Under the pieces are notes generated by a model that searched no databases, was not told where the DNA came from, and saw nothing but the letters and a program-made list of their open reading frames with translations. 6,449 nucleotides of DNA from Bacteroidota bacterium (GTDB lineage: Bacteria; Bacteroidota; Ignavibacteria; SZUA-365; JAADGX01). The stretch covers positions 1 to 6,449 of the forward strand of contig JALUUP010000479.1 in NCBI GenBank assembly GCA_027021285.1, written 5' to 3'. Numbering within the stretch: the stretch's first letter is position 1; each line of letters starts with the position of its first letter. Below, piece by piece: positions 1 to 6,314 of the stretch. The position numbers and the translations under genes are program-made.

Positions 1-1117
1 ACTTGAAGTTGTAATCCGCGTTCCGACCGTAACCGAACCGCTCCGCTTCCTCCCACTGCTTCGGGTTTCCGTGTATCCCCTCGCCGAACGTGTACTGCCG
101 TGTTTCGATCACGTCTCCGTCCTCGTTCTGGACCTGGACGTCGAGATCGAACCCGGCGTACCGCCCCACCCATTTCTTGATGGAGAACTCGACGATACGA
201 TTCCCGATTTCAACTTCCGTGTAATTCACCACGTCCTGGGCCACGAAGCTGCCCACGAACAGGTACATCAGGTAGAGGATAACCAGGAACAGGGGAATGC
301 CCACCCACGTGTTGATGGCAAGCCTGCCCACGAAGGTGGAAACCCGGCGGGGGCGCGAGACGTCGGTCACGACCCGGGCGATGATTTCGTTCACACGGTT
401 CCGGCGCTCGATGTAGATTTCGTCGCGGGACGACATGGGCTCGACGCCGTGCCGCTGGGCGATAACCTCGTCGCCCTCCAGGAGGAGCAGCGCCTCGCCC
501 TGGGAGCCGGTGACATGGAGCATTTCGTGCAGGCGGTGGTGCAGGCGGGGATCCTGGTTTCCTTCCCGTGCCCGTTCGATCGCGGCGGGCAGGTTGTCCA
601 GGCCCGCTTTCCGGACAGCCACCGTTTCGACCACCGGCACGCCCAACAGGGACGAGAGCTTTTCCACGTCGATGTCCATGTGGTGATGCCGGACTTCGTC
701 CATCATGTTCAGCGCCACCACTACTTTCTTGCCCATGTCGATGATCTGGAGCGTCAGGAACAGGTCGCGCTCCAGATGCAAGGCGTCGACGACGTTCAGC
801 ACCACGTCCGCGTTGAGGATGATGTCCCGGGCCACGCGTTCCTCGTCGTTGAACGACGACACACCGTAGATGCCCGGCGTGTCGTACATCACGAAATCCT
901 TGTACCGGGCGCGGGAAATCTCCACCGTGGTTCCGGGAAAATTGGAAACGTCCGCGTACACGCCGCCAAGGTAGTTGAATACCACGGACTTGCCCACGTT
1001 TGGATTGCCGACGAGCACCAGGGTGGGACTCTGGAGATCAACGGGAAACTTGTCAGTGCCGAAATGCTTGTGCGGTCCGTGACATGCGGCGGAAGGCCGG
1101 GGATCGGATTCGTTCAT
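1..1117 (-). CDS. feoB: Ferrous iron transport protein B (FeoB), N-terminal part, cut by left window edge
   Basis: FeoB is the GTPase-coupled inner-membrane transporter that brings Fe(II) into the cytoplasm. 372 residues are visible; family members are usually about 650-800, so roughly half is missing to the left. Seen: a cytoplasmic G domain with G1 GNPNVGKS (residues 37-44), G2 FPGTT (60-64), G3 DTPG (79-82) and G4 NMMD (137-140); a spacer region to about 265; then a hydrophobic helix at about 271-292 (WVGIPLFLVILYLMYLF). A polar stretch of about 80 residues follows up to the edge where I would expect further membrane helices soon. The N-terminus carries a short Cys/His cluster (C12, H13, H16, H18). 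Start: ATG at 1117 is the first possible start after an in-frame TAG at 1130-1132; only a weak, distant purine-rich site precedes it. It lies 27 bp after feoA in the same operon, probably under Fur control. Family assignment is very secure. Confidence 0.96.
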   Translation of the reverse strand, partial: MNESDPRPSAACHGPHKHFGTDKFPVDLQSPTLVLVGNPNVGKSVVFNYLGGVYADVSNFPGTTVEISRARYKDFVMYDTPGIYGVSSFNDEERVARDIILNADVVLNVVDALHLERDLFLTLQIIDMGKKVVVALNMMDEVRHHHMDIDVEKLSSLLGVPVVETVAVRKAGLDNLPAAIERAREGNQDPRLHHRLHEMLHVTGSQGEALLLLEGDEVIAQRHGVEPMSSRDEIYIERRNRVNEIIARVVTDVSRPRRVSTFVGRLAINTWVGIPLFLVILYLMYLFVGSFVAQDVVNYTEVEIGNRIVEFSIKKWVGRYAGFDLDVQVQNEDGDVIETRQYTFGEGIHGNPKQWEEAERFGYGRNADYNFK

Positions 1118-1144
1118 TGGCGAATGGATCTATCCGTCCGCGGA

Positions 1145-1363
1145 TCAGTCATGCAGGAAGATTCTGCAAGCGAGATCGCGGCTCAACGCGACCTCGGTAC
1201 GGTTGTGCTGGAGGACGAGCGTTCCGCCCGGCAGGCGTTGCAGGCACAACACGTTCGCGCCTTCCGACAATCCCAGACGAACCAGTTGCGCGCCCTCGAT
1301 ACCGTCGGGGAGCATGGAGATACAGCCGGTGGTTCCGACTTCTATATGACTGAGAGGAATCAT
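1145..1363 (-). CDS. feoA: Ferrous iron transport protein A (FeoA), small SH3-like partner of FeoB
   Basis: FeoA is a small cytoplasmic SH3-fold protein needed for FeoB-dependent Fe(II) uptake, thought to act on FeoB directly. The 72-residue product has the family's normal size (about 75) and pattern: an opening 'L..I..G..G.I' strand, a central RLGLSEGANV element (residues 29-38, the usual 'rLl.mGl.pG..v'), and a closing VALSRDLACRIFL segment (58-70). The start at 1363 is preferred over longer in-frame extensions (open back to 1612) because an excellent Shine-Dalgarno, AAGGAAGGA, lies four bases upstream and because the extension would sit inside fur. Its ATG overlaps the TGA of fur in an ATGA junction, so translation is probably coupled; feoB starts 27 bp downstream. 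Assignment rests on pattern and on the neighbour feoB. Confidence 0.93.
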   Translation of the reverse strand: MIPLSHIEVGTTGCISMLPDGIEGAQLVRLGLSEGANVLCLQRLPGGTLVLQHNRTEVALSRDLACRIFLHD

Positions 1364-1812
1364 GTGGTCCTTCCTTTGTCTTGTATGTTCTGGCATGTTG
1401 AACAGAGTCCAAAAATATGCAGGAAATAATCGTCCAGCGTGTAGTTCATGGTTTGGGCCGCGTCCCGCGCCAGCCGGTCCACCCGCGGATCGAGGAACTC
1501 CTCGATTTTTCCGCACGAGCGGCAGATGACGTGATGATGGGGCTTGGATCCGAAGATGACTTCGTAGCGGGCCAGGTTTTTCCCGAACCGGCTCCGGGAA
1601 AGAATGCCGCACTGGGTGAGCTTGTCCAGGGTGTTGTACACCGTGGCTCGGGAGATCGTGCTCCCTTGCATTTTCATCTTGAGAAAGAGCTCGTCCGCGT
1701 CGAAATGGTTACGGTATTCGAGCACGGTTTCAAGCACCGAGAGCCGTTCGGGTGTGACACGGAGATTCTCGCTTTTCAGGTACTCGGTGAAATATTTGAC
1801 GGCTTTGCTCAT
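1360..1812 (-). CDS. fur: Fur-family metal-responsive transcriptional repressor (ferric uptake regulator type)
   Basis: A cytoplasmic DNA-binding repressor, probably iron-sensing, of 150 residues (usual 135-150). The N-terminal winged helix contains the recognition segment SRATVYNTL (54-62). The dimerisation domain has HHHVICRSC (92-100) and LCSTC (136-140), i.e. the two CxxC pairs C97/C100 and C137/C140 of the structural zinc site. Candidate regulatory metal ligands are H36 (in HFDADEL), E83, H92-H94, E104/E105 and H132. Acidic positions that are Asp in the peroxide sensor PerR (in its 'FDF' and 'VDF' motifs) are Glu here (E83 and CGKIEEF), which favours Fur over PerR; Zur or another metal specificity is not fully excluded. 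The gene is the first of fur-feoA-feoB, and its TGA overlaps the feoA ATG. The start at 1812 has only a weak Shine-Dalgarno. A 21-bp palindrome 10 bases upstream suggests self-repression. Confidence 0.94.
   Translation of the reverse strand: MSKAVKYFTEYLKSENLRVTPERLSVLETVLEYRNHFDADELFLKMKMQGSTISRATVYNTLDKLTQCGILSRSRFGKNLARYEVIFGSKPHHHVICRSCGKIEEFLDPRVDRLARDAAQTMNYTLDDYFLHIFGLCSTCQNIQDKGRTT
1368..1376 (-). promoter_or_regulatory. Strong ribosome binding site of feoA
   Basis: On the minus strand the sequence reads AAGGAAGGA, ending four bases before the feoA ATG, inside the last codons of fur. It fixes the feoA start against the longer open frame and would allow feoA to be translated well even though it has no intergenic space of its own. 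Confidence 0.8.
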
Positions 1813-1821
1813 GATGATTTC

Positions 1822-1842
1822 TATTTAGATTCAGTCTAAATA
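1822..1842. promoter_or_regulatory. Candidate Fur operator (21-bp inverted repeat)
   Basis: Two perfect 8-bp arms, TATTTAGA and TCTAAATA, flank a 5-base centre (TTCAG) that itself has one more complementary pair, so 9 of 10 base pairs are symmetric. Size and symmetry fit a Fur-family operator (19-21 bp). It sits directly behind the predicted -10 box of fur, over the expected transcription start and 10 bases before the fur ATG, a classic repressor position. The half-sites are not the enterobacterial GATAAT type. Binding by the adjacent Fur is inference from location. Confidence 0.68.
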
Positions 1843-1871
1843 AATGTAATAACGGAAATCCAACCATGCAA
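1843..1871 (-). promoter_or_regulatory. Predicted promoter of the fur-feoA-feoB operon
   Basis: On the minus strand, TTGCAT (1871-1866) and TACATT (1848-1843) are separated by 17 bases and agree with sigma-70 consensus at 3 and 4 of 6 positions. An AT-rich tract with runs of T and A lies immediately upstream (1872-1890), where an UP element would be. The start of transcription would fall inside the palindrome at 1822-1842. The boxes are weak matches; the call leans on spacing and position. Confidence 0.45.
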
Positions 1872-1925
1872 CACTTTTTTTCATGAAAAATCGAGAAGTT
1901 GAGACGCTTCCCCTGCCTGTCATCG

Positions 1926-1954
1926 TTGTCACTTTCCTTCATATCTTCTATACT
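1926..1954 (+). promoter_or_regulatory. Near-consensus sigma-70 promoter for the dihydrouridine synthase gene cluster
   Basis: TTGTCA (1926-1931) and TATACT (1949-1954) each match the sigma-70 consensus at 5 of 6 positions and are separated by exactly 17 bases. The predicted transcription start is about 1961, which coincides with an in-frame ATG of the downstream gene. The promoter lies about 85 bp from the candidate Fur operator, too far for simple occlusion, so iron control of this side is not evident. Confidence 0.6.
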
Positions 1955-1960
1955 ATGTGC

Positions 1961-3007
1961 ATGATCCAGACGATCTCGGAACACATAAAGGATAAAATGA
2001 TCCTGGCGCCCATGCTGAATACCACCGACCACGTGTTCAGAAAACTTTGCCGCCAGTATGGCGCCGCGCTCACGTTTACCGAAATGGCAAGCTCGTCCAT
2101 GATCGCTTCCGGTTCGACACAGGCAGCGCGCTACGCCGCGATCAGCAGGCAGGAGCACCCGGTCGGCATCCAGTTGTTCGTGGACAACATGGCCCGTCTC
2201 GAAGAAGCCATCAACGAGATCAATCCTCTCCAGCCCGACGTGATCGACATCAACGCCGGCTGCCCGTCGGACAAGGTCTGCTCACGCGGCGCGGGAGCGG
2301 CTTTGCTGGCCAACCTGCCCGAGCTGCAGAACATCATCAGGGCGGTACGACGGTATTCCCGCGCCCCGGTGTCGGTCAAGGTCCGCGTGGCGGACCGGCA
2401 TTCCCGCATCCCGGTGCGGGACATCGCCCGGGCGGTCGAAGACGCGGGCGCCTCGTTCCTGACCGTGCACGCGCGCACACGCTACGACCAATACGAAGAA
2501 CCGGCGCGTTGGGAGTGGATTGCGGAAGCAGTGCGCGCGGTCGACATCCCCGTCATCGGGAACGGCGACGTCTTCACATACGACGACGCCCAGCGCATGA
2601 TGCGGGAGACAGGCTGTCACGCGGTCATGGTGGCGCGTGGAGCACTGGGCACGCCCTGGATTTTCGCGGGAAGAGAAAACGCGCCGGCCGAAGCGGAGGC
2701 CGTCGCTCCCATTCTCCTCCAACTCGTGCGCGAACTCGACGCCTGCTACGGCCCTATCGTGGCTCTTCCGCGAGCGTCAAAGCACGTGGCATGGTTCACC
2801 CGGTTTTTCGAAGACGCGGAAAAGCTACGCCAGGAGGTCTTCCGCTGCCGCTCCATGCCAGCGTTGATTTCAACCGTGAACCGCTACTTCGACGCGAACC
2901 CTGCCAGGCTCGACCCCGAGAGCGAAGAAATGAAAGCCGTCGAGGGAGCGTTCCACCGGAGGATCCTGTTCTGGACGGAGATGGACGCGGAAGAAGTCGT
3001 CGGATGA
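1961..3007 (+). CDS. dus: tRNA-dihydrouridine synthase (Dus family, FMN-dependent)
   Basis: Reduces selected uridines in the tRNA D-loop to dihydrouridine in the cytoplasm, using FMN and NADPH. With this start the protein has 348 residues (family about 310-350). Seen: ILAPM (14-18) in the first barrel strand; DINAGCP (96-102), whose C101 is the expected catalytic cysteine; SVKVR (138-142); VHARTR (169-174); the FMN-phosphate region GNGDV (200-204) and ARGALGTPWIF (225-235); then a helical C-terminal RNA-binding part. The subtype (DusA, B or C) is not decided, though the layout resembles DusB. Start is uncertain: the frame is open back to an ATG at 1883, but that lies upstream of the predicted promoter. 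ATG 1961 gives the normal N-terminal strand but no Shine-Dalgarno; ATG 1997 has AAAGGA four bases upstream but leaves only three residues before the APM motif. First gene of the rightward cluster, 70 bp before the protease gene. Confidence 0.93.
   Translation: MIQTISEHIKDKMILAPMLNTTDHVFRKLCRQYGAALTFTEMASSSMIASGSTQAARYAAISRQEHPVGIQLFVDNMARLEEAINEINPLQPDVIDINAGCPSDKVCSRGAGAALLANLPELQNIIRAVRRYSRAPVSVKVRVADRHSRIPVRDIARAVEDAGASFLTVHARTRYDQYEEPARWEWIAEAVRAVDIPVIGNGDVFTYDDAQRMMRETGCHAVMVARGALGTPWIFAGRENAPAEAEAVAPILLQLVRELDACYGPIVALPRASKHVAWFTRFFEDAEKLRQEVFRCRSMPALISTVNRYFDANPARLDPESEEMKAVEGAFHRRILFWTEMDAEEVVG
1987..1992 (+). promoter_or_regulatory. Possible ribosome binding site for an alternative dus start at 1997
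   Basis: AAAGGA stands four bases before an in-frame ATG at 1997. Used with the promoter at 1926-1954 it would give a transcript with a leader of about 36 bases. The resulting protein would begin MILAPM, which is as short as the shortest known Dus N-termini. This site competes with the start at 1961. Confidence 0.4.
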
Positions 3008-3077
3008 TCGCGGAACGGAACAGGAAAATGAACCCGAACATGTCTCGCTTTCACTTTTATCCTGGAGGTAGATCAGC

Positions 3078-3899
3078 ATGAACGCGTTTGTCCACAACCT
3101 GCGCAAGAAAACGGGGGTTCTTGCACTCGCCCTTCTCGCCACGCTTGCCGCCTGCGGTTTCAACATCTTCACCGACCAGGACGACGTCAACCTGGGCAGG
3201 CAGCTCGATGAACAGATTCGCTCCAGTCCAGGCGAATACCCCATCCTGCGCGGGCGCCCGGATGTCAAGCAGTACGTCGAGGGAATCGTTCGAACCGTCC
3301 TGGCTTCGCCCGAGGTCAAGAAAAAGGACATCTACCCGTACACGGTCGAGATCATCAACGACGACAAGACGATCAACGCCTTCTGCACGCCGGGAGGATA
3401 CATCTACGTGTACACGGGACTCTTGAAATTCCTGGACAACGAAGCAAGCCTGGCGGGCGTACTCGGCCACGAAATCGCGCACGCCGAGCTCCGTCACGCG
3501 ACCAAACGCATCACCGCCGCGTACGGTGTCCAGATCGCGCTGGCCGTCGCCCTGGGCGAGAATCCCACGCTGCTGGAACAGATCGCCTCCAACCTGTTCG
3601 TCAATCTCGGGTTCCTGAAAAACAGCCGGGACGACGAAGAAGAATCGGATAACGCCAGCATGCTCTACCTGCGGAGCACCCCGTACTACCCCGGCGCCAT
3701 CCGGTATTTCTTCGACAAGGTCCTGGCCCAGAAGGGAAGACGGGGCACCGCGCTGGAACGCCTGCTTTCGACGCACCCCCTGCCGCGTGACCGCGTGGAG
3801 AACGTGGAAAACACCATGAAGAAATGGAATGTCCCTCCTCCTTCCGAAGCGAACTTGTTCACCGCCCGTTACCGGAAATTCAAGCGGAACCTGCCCTGA
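3078..3899 (+). CDS. M48-family zinc metalloprotease, predicted lipoprotein
   Basis: A membrane-anchored peptidase of the LoiP/BepA-like M48 group, which in known cases acts on misfolded or misassembled envelope proteins in the periplasm. 273 residues, within the normal size range. Seen: basic N-terminus (RKK 9-11), hydrophobic stretch and lipobox LAAC with C26 as the acylated cysteine; zinc motif HEIAH (131-135, in GHEIAHAELRH); a matching downstream SR..E.ES/AD motif at 183-191, making E187 the likely third zinc ligand; and STHPLPRDR (231-239), the usual 'sTHP...R' element with H233. All catalytic residues are present. The residue after the lipid cysteine is Gly, so inner-membrane retention by an Asp+2 signal is not indicated and outer-membrane anchoring is likely. 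The start is fixed by GGAGG nine bases upstream (3064-3068). The ABC ATPase gene begins four bases after its stop. The substrate is unknown and no gene symbol is warranted. Confidence 0.92.
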   Translation: MNAFVHNLRKKTGVLALALLATLAACGFNIFTDQDDVNLGRQLDEQIRSSPGEYPILRGRPDVKQYVEGIVRTVLASPEVKKKDIYPYTVEIINDDKTINAFCTPGGYIYVYTGLLKFLDNEASLAGVLGHEIAHAELRHATKRITAAYGVQIALAVALGENPTLLEQIASNLFVNLGFLKNSRDDEEESDNASMLYLRSTPYYPGAIRYFFDKVLAQKGRRGTALERLLSTHPLPRDRVENVENTMKKWNVPPPSEANLFTARYRKFKRNLP

Positions 3900-3903
3900 C
3901 GCC

Positions 3904-5043
3904 ATGCTCGAACTGGAACACGTCAGTAAATCGTTTGCGACCGTCAGGGCGGTCGATGACATTTCCCTTGTCATCAAAGCCGGTGAAATCTTCGGGCTGA
4001 TCGGACCGAACGGAGCGGGAAAGACCACCACGATCCGCATGATCGCCGGCATTCTGCAGCCCGACAGCGGTTCGATACGGTTCAACGGCATGCCTATCGA
4101 CGAGAACATGAAAAACCGCATGGGGTACCTGCCAGAAGAGCGCGGGCTGTACAAGAAGAACAAGCTCATGGACACGATCGTGTACTTCGGCTCGCTGAAG
4201 GGCATGACCCCCGACCAGGTGCGGGAAAAAGCACGGCCGTGGCTCGAGCGCTTCGGCCTGGCCAAGTACGCGAATCGCAAGCTCGAAGAGCTCTCCAAGG
4301 GAAACCAGCAAAAAATCCAGTTCCTGATCTCCACACTGCACGACCCCGACCTCCTGATCCTGGACGAGCTGTTCGCGGGCCTCGACCCCCTCAACCAGGA
4401 GATGATGAACGAATGGCTGCACGACATGAAACGCGGCGGGAAGGTGATCCTGTTCTCCACCCACGTCATGGAACAAGCGGAGAATATCTGCGACCGGTTG
4501 TGCATGATCAACAAAGGCCGTGTCGTTCTCGAAGGAAGCCCGGATAGCATCCGGAAACAACATACGCGGGACACGATCCGCATCGAGTTCGCGGGTGACG
4601 GGTCGTTCCTGGCATCCCTGCCGGGCGTCCGCAACGCCGTGTTTTCCGATTCCGCCGTGGAATTGGAACTTGAGCCCGGCACAGACCTGAATGCCATTCT
4701 CGCCCGCGCCATCCGGGAAATCGAAATCTCCAGGTTCGAGCGTATCGTTCCTTCGCTGCACCAGATATTTATCGACGTCGTCGGTGATTCCAATCCCGTG
4801 AAGGAAACCACTCCGGAACCGGTACGACCGGTCATGGCGGCAACGGACCCTGCGGCAAAGCGGCTGTTTCTATCCGGGCTCTTTCTGCTTTCCTTTGGGA
4901 TCATAGCGGGTGTTATCGCCGTCACGCGAACGCCGGGCATCGAGGACTTCATCGCTCCCGTCGCTCTCACGGCGGCCGGGATCGTTCGCTTCTTCCAGTA
5001 CCGGCGTCGAAAGAAAAAACTGGCTGGAGGAACGCATCGATGA
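3904..5043 (+). CDS. ABC transporter ATP-binding protein, NatA/YhaQ type, with C-terminal two-helix membrane extension
   Basis: Cytoplasmic ATPase that powers the permease encoded next to it. 379 residues; this group is usually about 300. Seen: Walker A GPNGAGKTT (34-42); YLPEERGLY (75-83), typical of the NatA/YhaQ group at the Q-loop region; signature LSKGNQQK (130-137); Walker B LLILDE (150-155) with catalytic E155; D-loop GLDP (159-162); switch STH (185-187). In the Walker B tail the usual Pro after DE is Leu (DELF). Residues about 215-295 form the accessory C-terminal domain common in this group. Beyond it a Pro/Thr-rich linker leads to two predicted membrane helices (about 320-341 and 346-365) and a basic tail RRRKKK. 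The frame is open back to 3829, but that would overlap the protease gene; ATG 3904 matches the family N-terminus. No clear Shine-Dalgarno is seen, so translation probably depends on the upstream gene four bases away. The stop overlaps the permease start (ATGA). Confidence 0.93.
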   Translation: MLELEHVSKSFATVRAVDDISLVIKAGEIFGLIGPNGAGKTTTIRMIAGILQPDSGSIRFNGMPIDENMKNRMGYLPEERGLYKKNKLMDTIVYFGSLKGMTPDQVREKARPWLERFGLAKYANRKLEELSKGNQQKIQFLISTLHDPDLLILDELFAGLDPLNQEMMNEWLHDMKRGGKVILFSTHVMEQAENICDRLCMINKGRVVLEGSPDSIRKQHTRDTIRIEFAGDGSFLASLPGVRNAVFSDSAVELELEPGTDLNAILARAIREIEISRFERIVPSLHQIFIDVVGDSNPVKETTPEPVRPVMAATDPAAKRLFLSGLFLLSFGIIAGVIAVTRTPGIEDFIAPVALTAAGIVRFFQYRRRKKKLAGGTHR

Positions 5044-6314
5044 TCACGAAAAAAGTATGGCGGGTCACGCTCTGGGAATATCTCCAGCGGCTGAAAACGA
5101 AAAGCTTCATCATCGGGCTGTTCCTGACACCGGCTCTCATGCTGGCCTTCACCGTGGTGCCCGCCCTTCTCGCTACCGTCAGCGACGAGGAAGCCAAGAC
5201 GATCTACGTATTCGACCAGACGGGCCTCATTATCGACAGCCTGCAAAACCGGCTCGACCACCAGTACCGCCTGGAGTCCGGCGAGCCGAATTACCGTATT
5301 GTTCCCGTTTCCGGCTCACGCAACCTCGACGCCGTACGCGATTCCTTGAACCGCTTGCTGGTCGAGCGCCGCAAGGACGCCTTCCTGCTCATCCCGGCAA
5401 ACGTATTCGATTCGCTTCGCATCGAGTACCGGGCGGTCAACGTCAGCAACATCCGCGACCAGGAACGGCTGAAGAACGTGATCAGCGCCATTATCCGCGA
5501 ATCCAAGTACCGCACCGCCGGTCTTGACCCGGAAGAAATGCACAAACTCACTCGCAGCGTGGACCTTCGCAGCGTGCGCATCAGTGAGAAGGGCGAACAG
5601 GAATCGGGCTTCTTCGAATCGTTCGGCCTGGCCTACGTGTTCATCATCACGATGATGATCCTGATTCTTCAAGGTGGCGGCTTGATGGTGCGAAGCCTGG
5701 TGGAAGAAAAATCCAGCCGCCTCGTGGAAATCCTCATCTCTTCTTGCTCGCCGACGGATCTCCTGTTGGGCAAAATATTCGGCCTCGGTCTCCTGGGCCT
5801 GACGCAACTCGCGTTTTGGGCGATCATCGGCGCGGCGCTGGTGTTGAGCCTGGATATTTCCAGCCTGCCCCTGGACAATCTCTGGCTCATGGTCCTGTAC
5901 TCGTTGCTGGGATACCTGTTATACACCGCTGTGTTCGTGGGCATGGGAACGCTGGTCACCACCGAGCAGGAAGCCCAGCAAATAACGGGCTACCTGTCCA
6001 TGCTGTTGATCCTGCCGTTCATGGTGGCCATTTTCGCCACCCAGAACCCCGACTCGACGGTGATCACCGTTCTCTCGCTGATTCCATTCCTCACCCCGAC
6101 CATGATGGTTCTTCGCCTCCCGATCGTCACGCCGCCCACGTGGGAAATCGTTTTGAGCCTCGTGATCCTGTCGGGCACGACGGTTGTCGTGGGCTGGATG
6201 GCGGGGGCCATGTTCCGAACCGGCTTGCTCCTTACGGGGAAAAAGCCGACGTTCAACGAAGTGCTGCGCTGGATACGCGCGTCTGTTTCACGATCGGAGG
6301 TACACCATGAGTAA
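5040..6314 (+). CDS. ABC-2 type transporter permease, NatB/YhaP-like
   Basis: Membrane subunit partnered with the preceding ATPase; members of this group export sodium, drugs or unknown substrates, and the substrate here cannot be told. 424 residues, typical for the family (about 390-430). Seen: a first helix at about 22-46, a large extracytoplasmic domain from about 47 to 193, then a helix at 194-214 followed by the family hallmark SLVEEKSSRLVEILISSCSP (219-238) and LLLGKIFG (241-248), and further helices at about 250-270, 282-304, 316-335, 341-360 and 368-395. The C-terminal tail (about 396-424) is basic and cytoplasmic. The start at 5040 has GGAGG nine bases upstream (5026-5030) and overlaps the ATPase stop by ATGA, so the two subunits are likely made in step. 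The 3' end overlaps the next gene by 8 bp. Confidence 0.93.
   Translation: MITKKVWRVTLWEYLQRLKTKSFIIGLFLTPALMLAFTVVPALLATVSDEEAKTIYVFDQTGLIIDSLQNRLDHQYRLESGEPNYRIVPVSGSRNLDAVRDSLNRLLVERRKDAFLLIPANVFDSLRIEYRAVNVSNIRDQERLKNVISAIIRESKYRTAGLDPEEMHKLTRSVDLRSVRISEKGEQESGFFESFGLAYVFIITMMILILQGGGLMVRSLVEEKSSRLVEILISSCSPTDLLLGKIFGLGLLGLTQLAFWAIIGAALVLSLDISSLPLDNLWLMVLYSLLGYLLYTAVFVGMGTLVTTEQEAQQITGYLSMLLILPFMVAIFATQNPDSTVITVLSLIPFLTPTMMVLRLPIVTPPTWEIVLSLVILSGTTVVVGWMAGAMFRTGLLLTGKKPTFNEVLRWIRASVSRSEVHHE

Noticed and set aside
71..1429. Open frame of 452 residues on the plus strand across feoB and feoA
   Set aside because: It is exactly antisense to genes with clear FeoB and FeoA motifs, has no family-like features and is rich in His, Val and Asp as expected for a shadow of GC-rich codons.
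1364..1612. Extension of feoA upstream to ATG 1612
   Set aside because: It would lie wholly inside fur in another frame; FeoA has its normal size from ATG 1363, which has a strong ribosome binding site.
1360..1812. PerR (peroxide sensor) identity for the Fur-family gene
   Set aside because: The two acidic ligand positions that are Asp in PerR appear to be Glu here (E83 and E104/E105), and the gene is joined to feoAB. Iron sensing is more likely.
1883..1960. N-terminal extension of the dihydrouridine synthase from ATG 1883
   Set aside because: It has no ribosome binding site, lies upstream of the near-consensus promoter, and the encoded residues do not resemble the family's N-terminus.
3008..3077. 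Terminator between the dihydrouridine synthase and the protease gene
   Set aside because: No GC-rich hairpin followed by a T run is visible in this 70-bp gap, so read-through is more likely.
3829..3903. Extension of the ABC ATPase upstream to ATG 3829
   Set aside because: It overlaps the end of the protease gene, adds residues not typical of the family, and the protein aligns with the family from ATG 3904 (MLELEHVSKSF).
3057..5261. Very long antisense open frame of 734 residues on the minus strand
   Set aside because: It spans the protease, ATPase and permease genes, all of which have intact catalytic motifs on the plus strand. Its Ser/Arg-rich composition is typical of a frame mirrored from GC-biased codons, and it has no recognisable domain.
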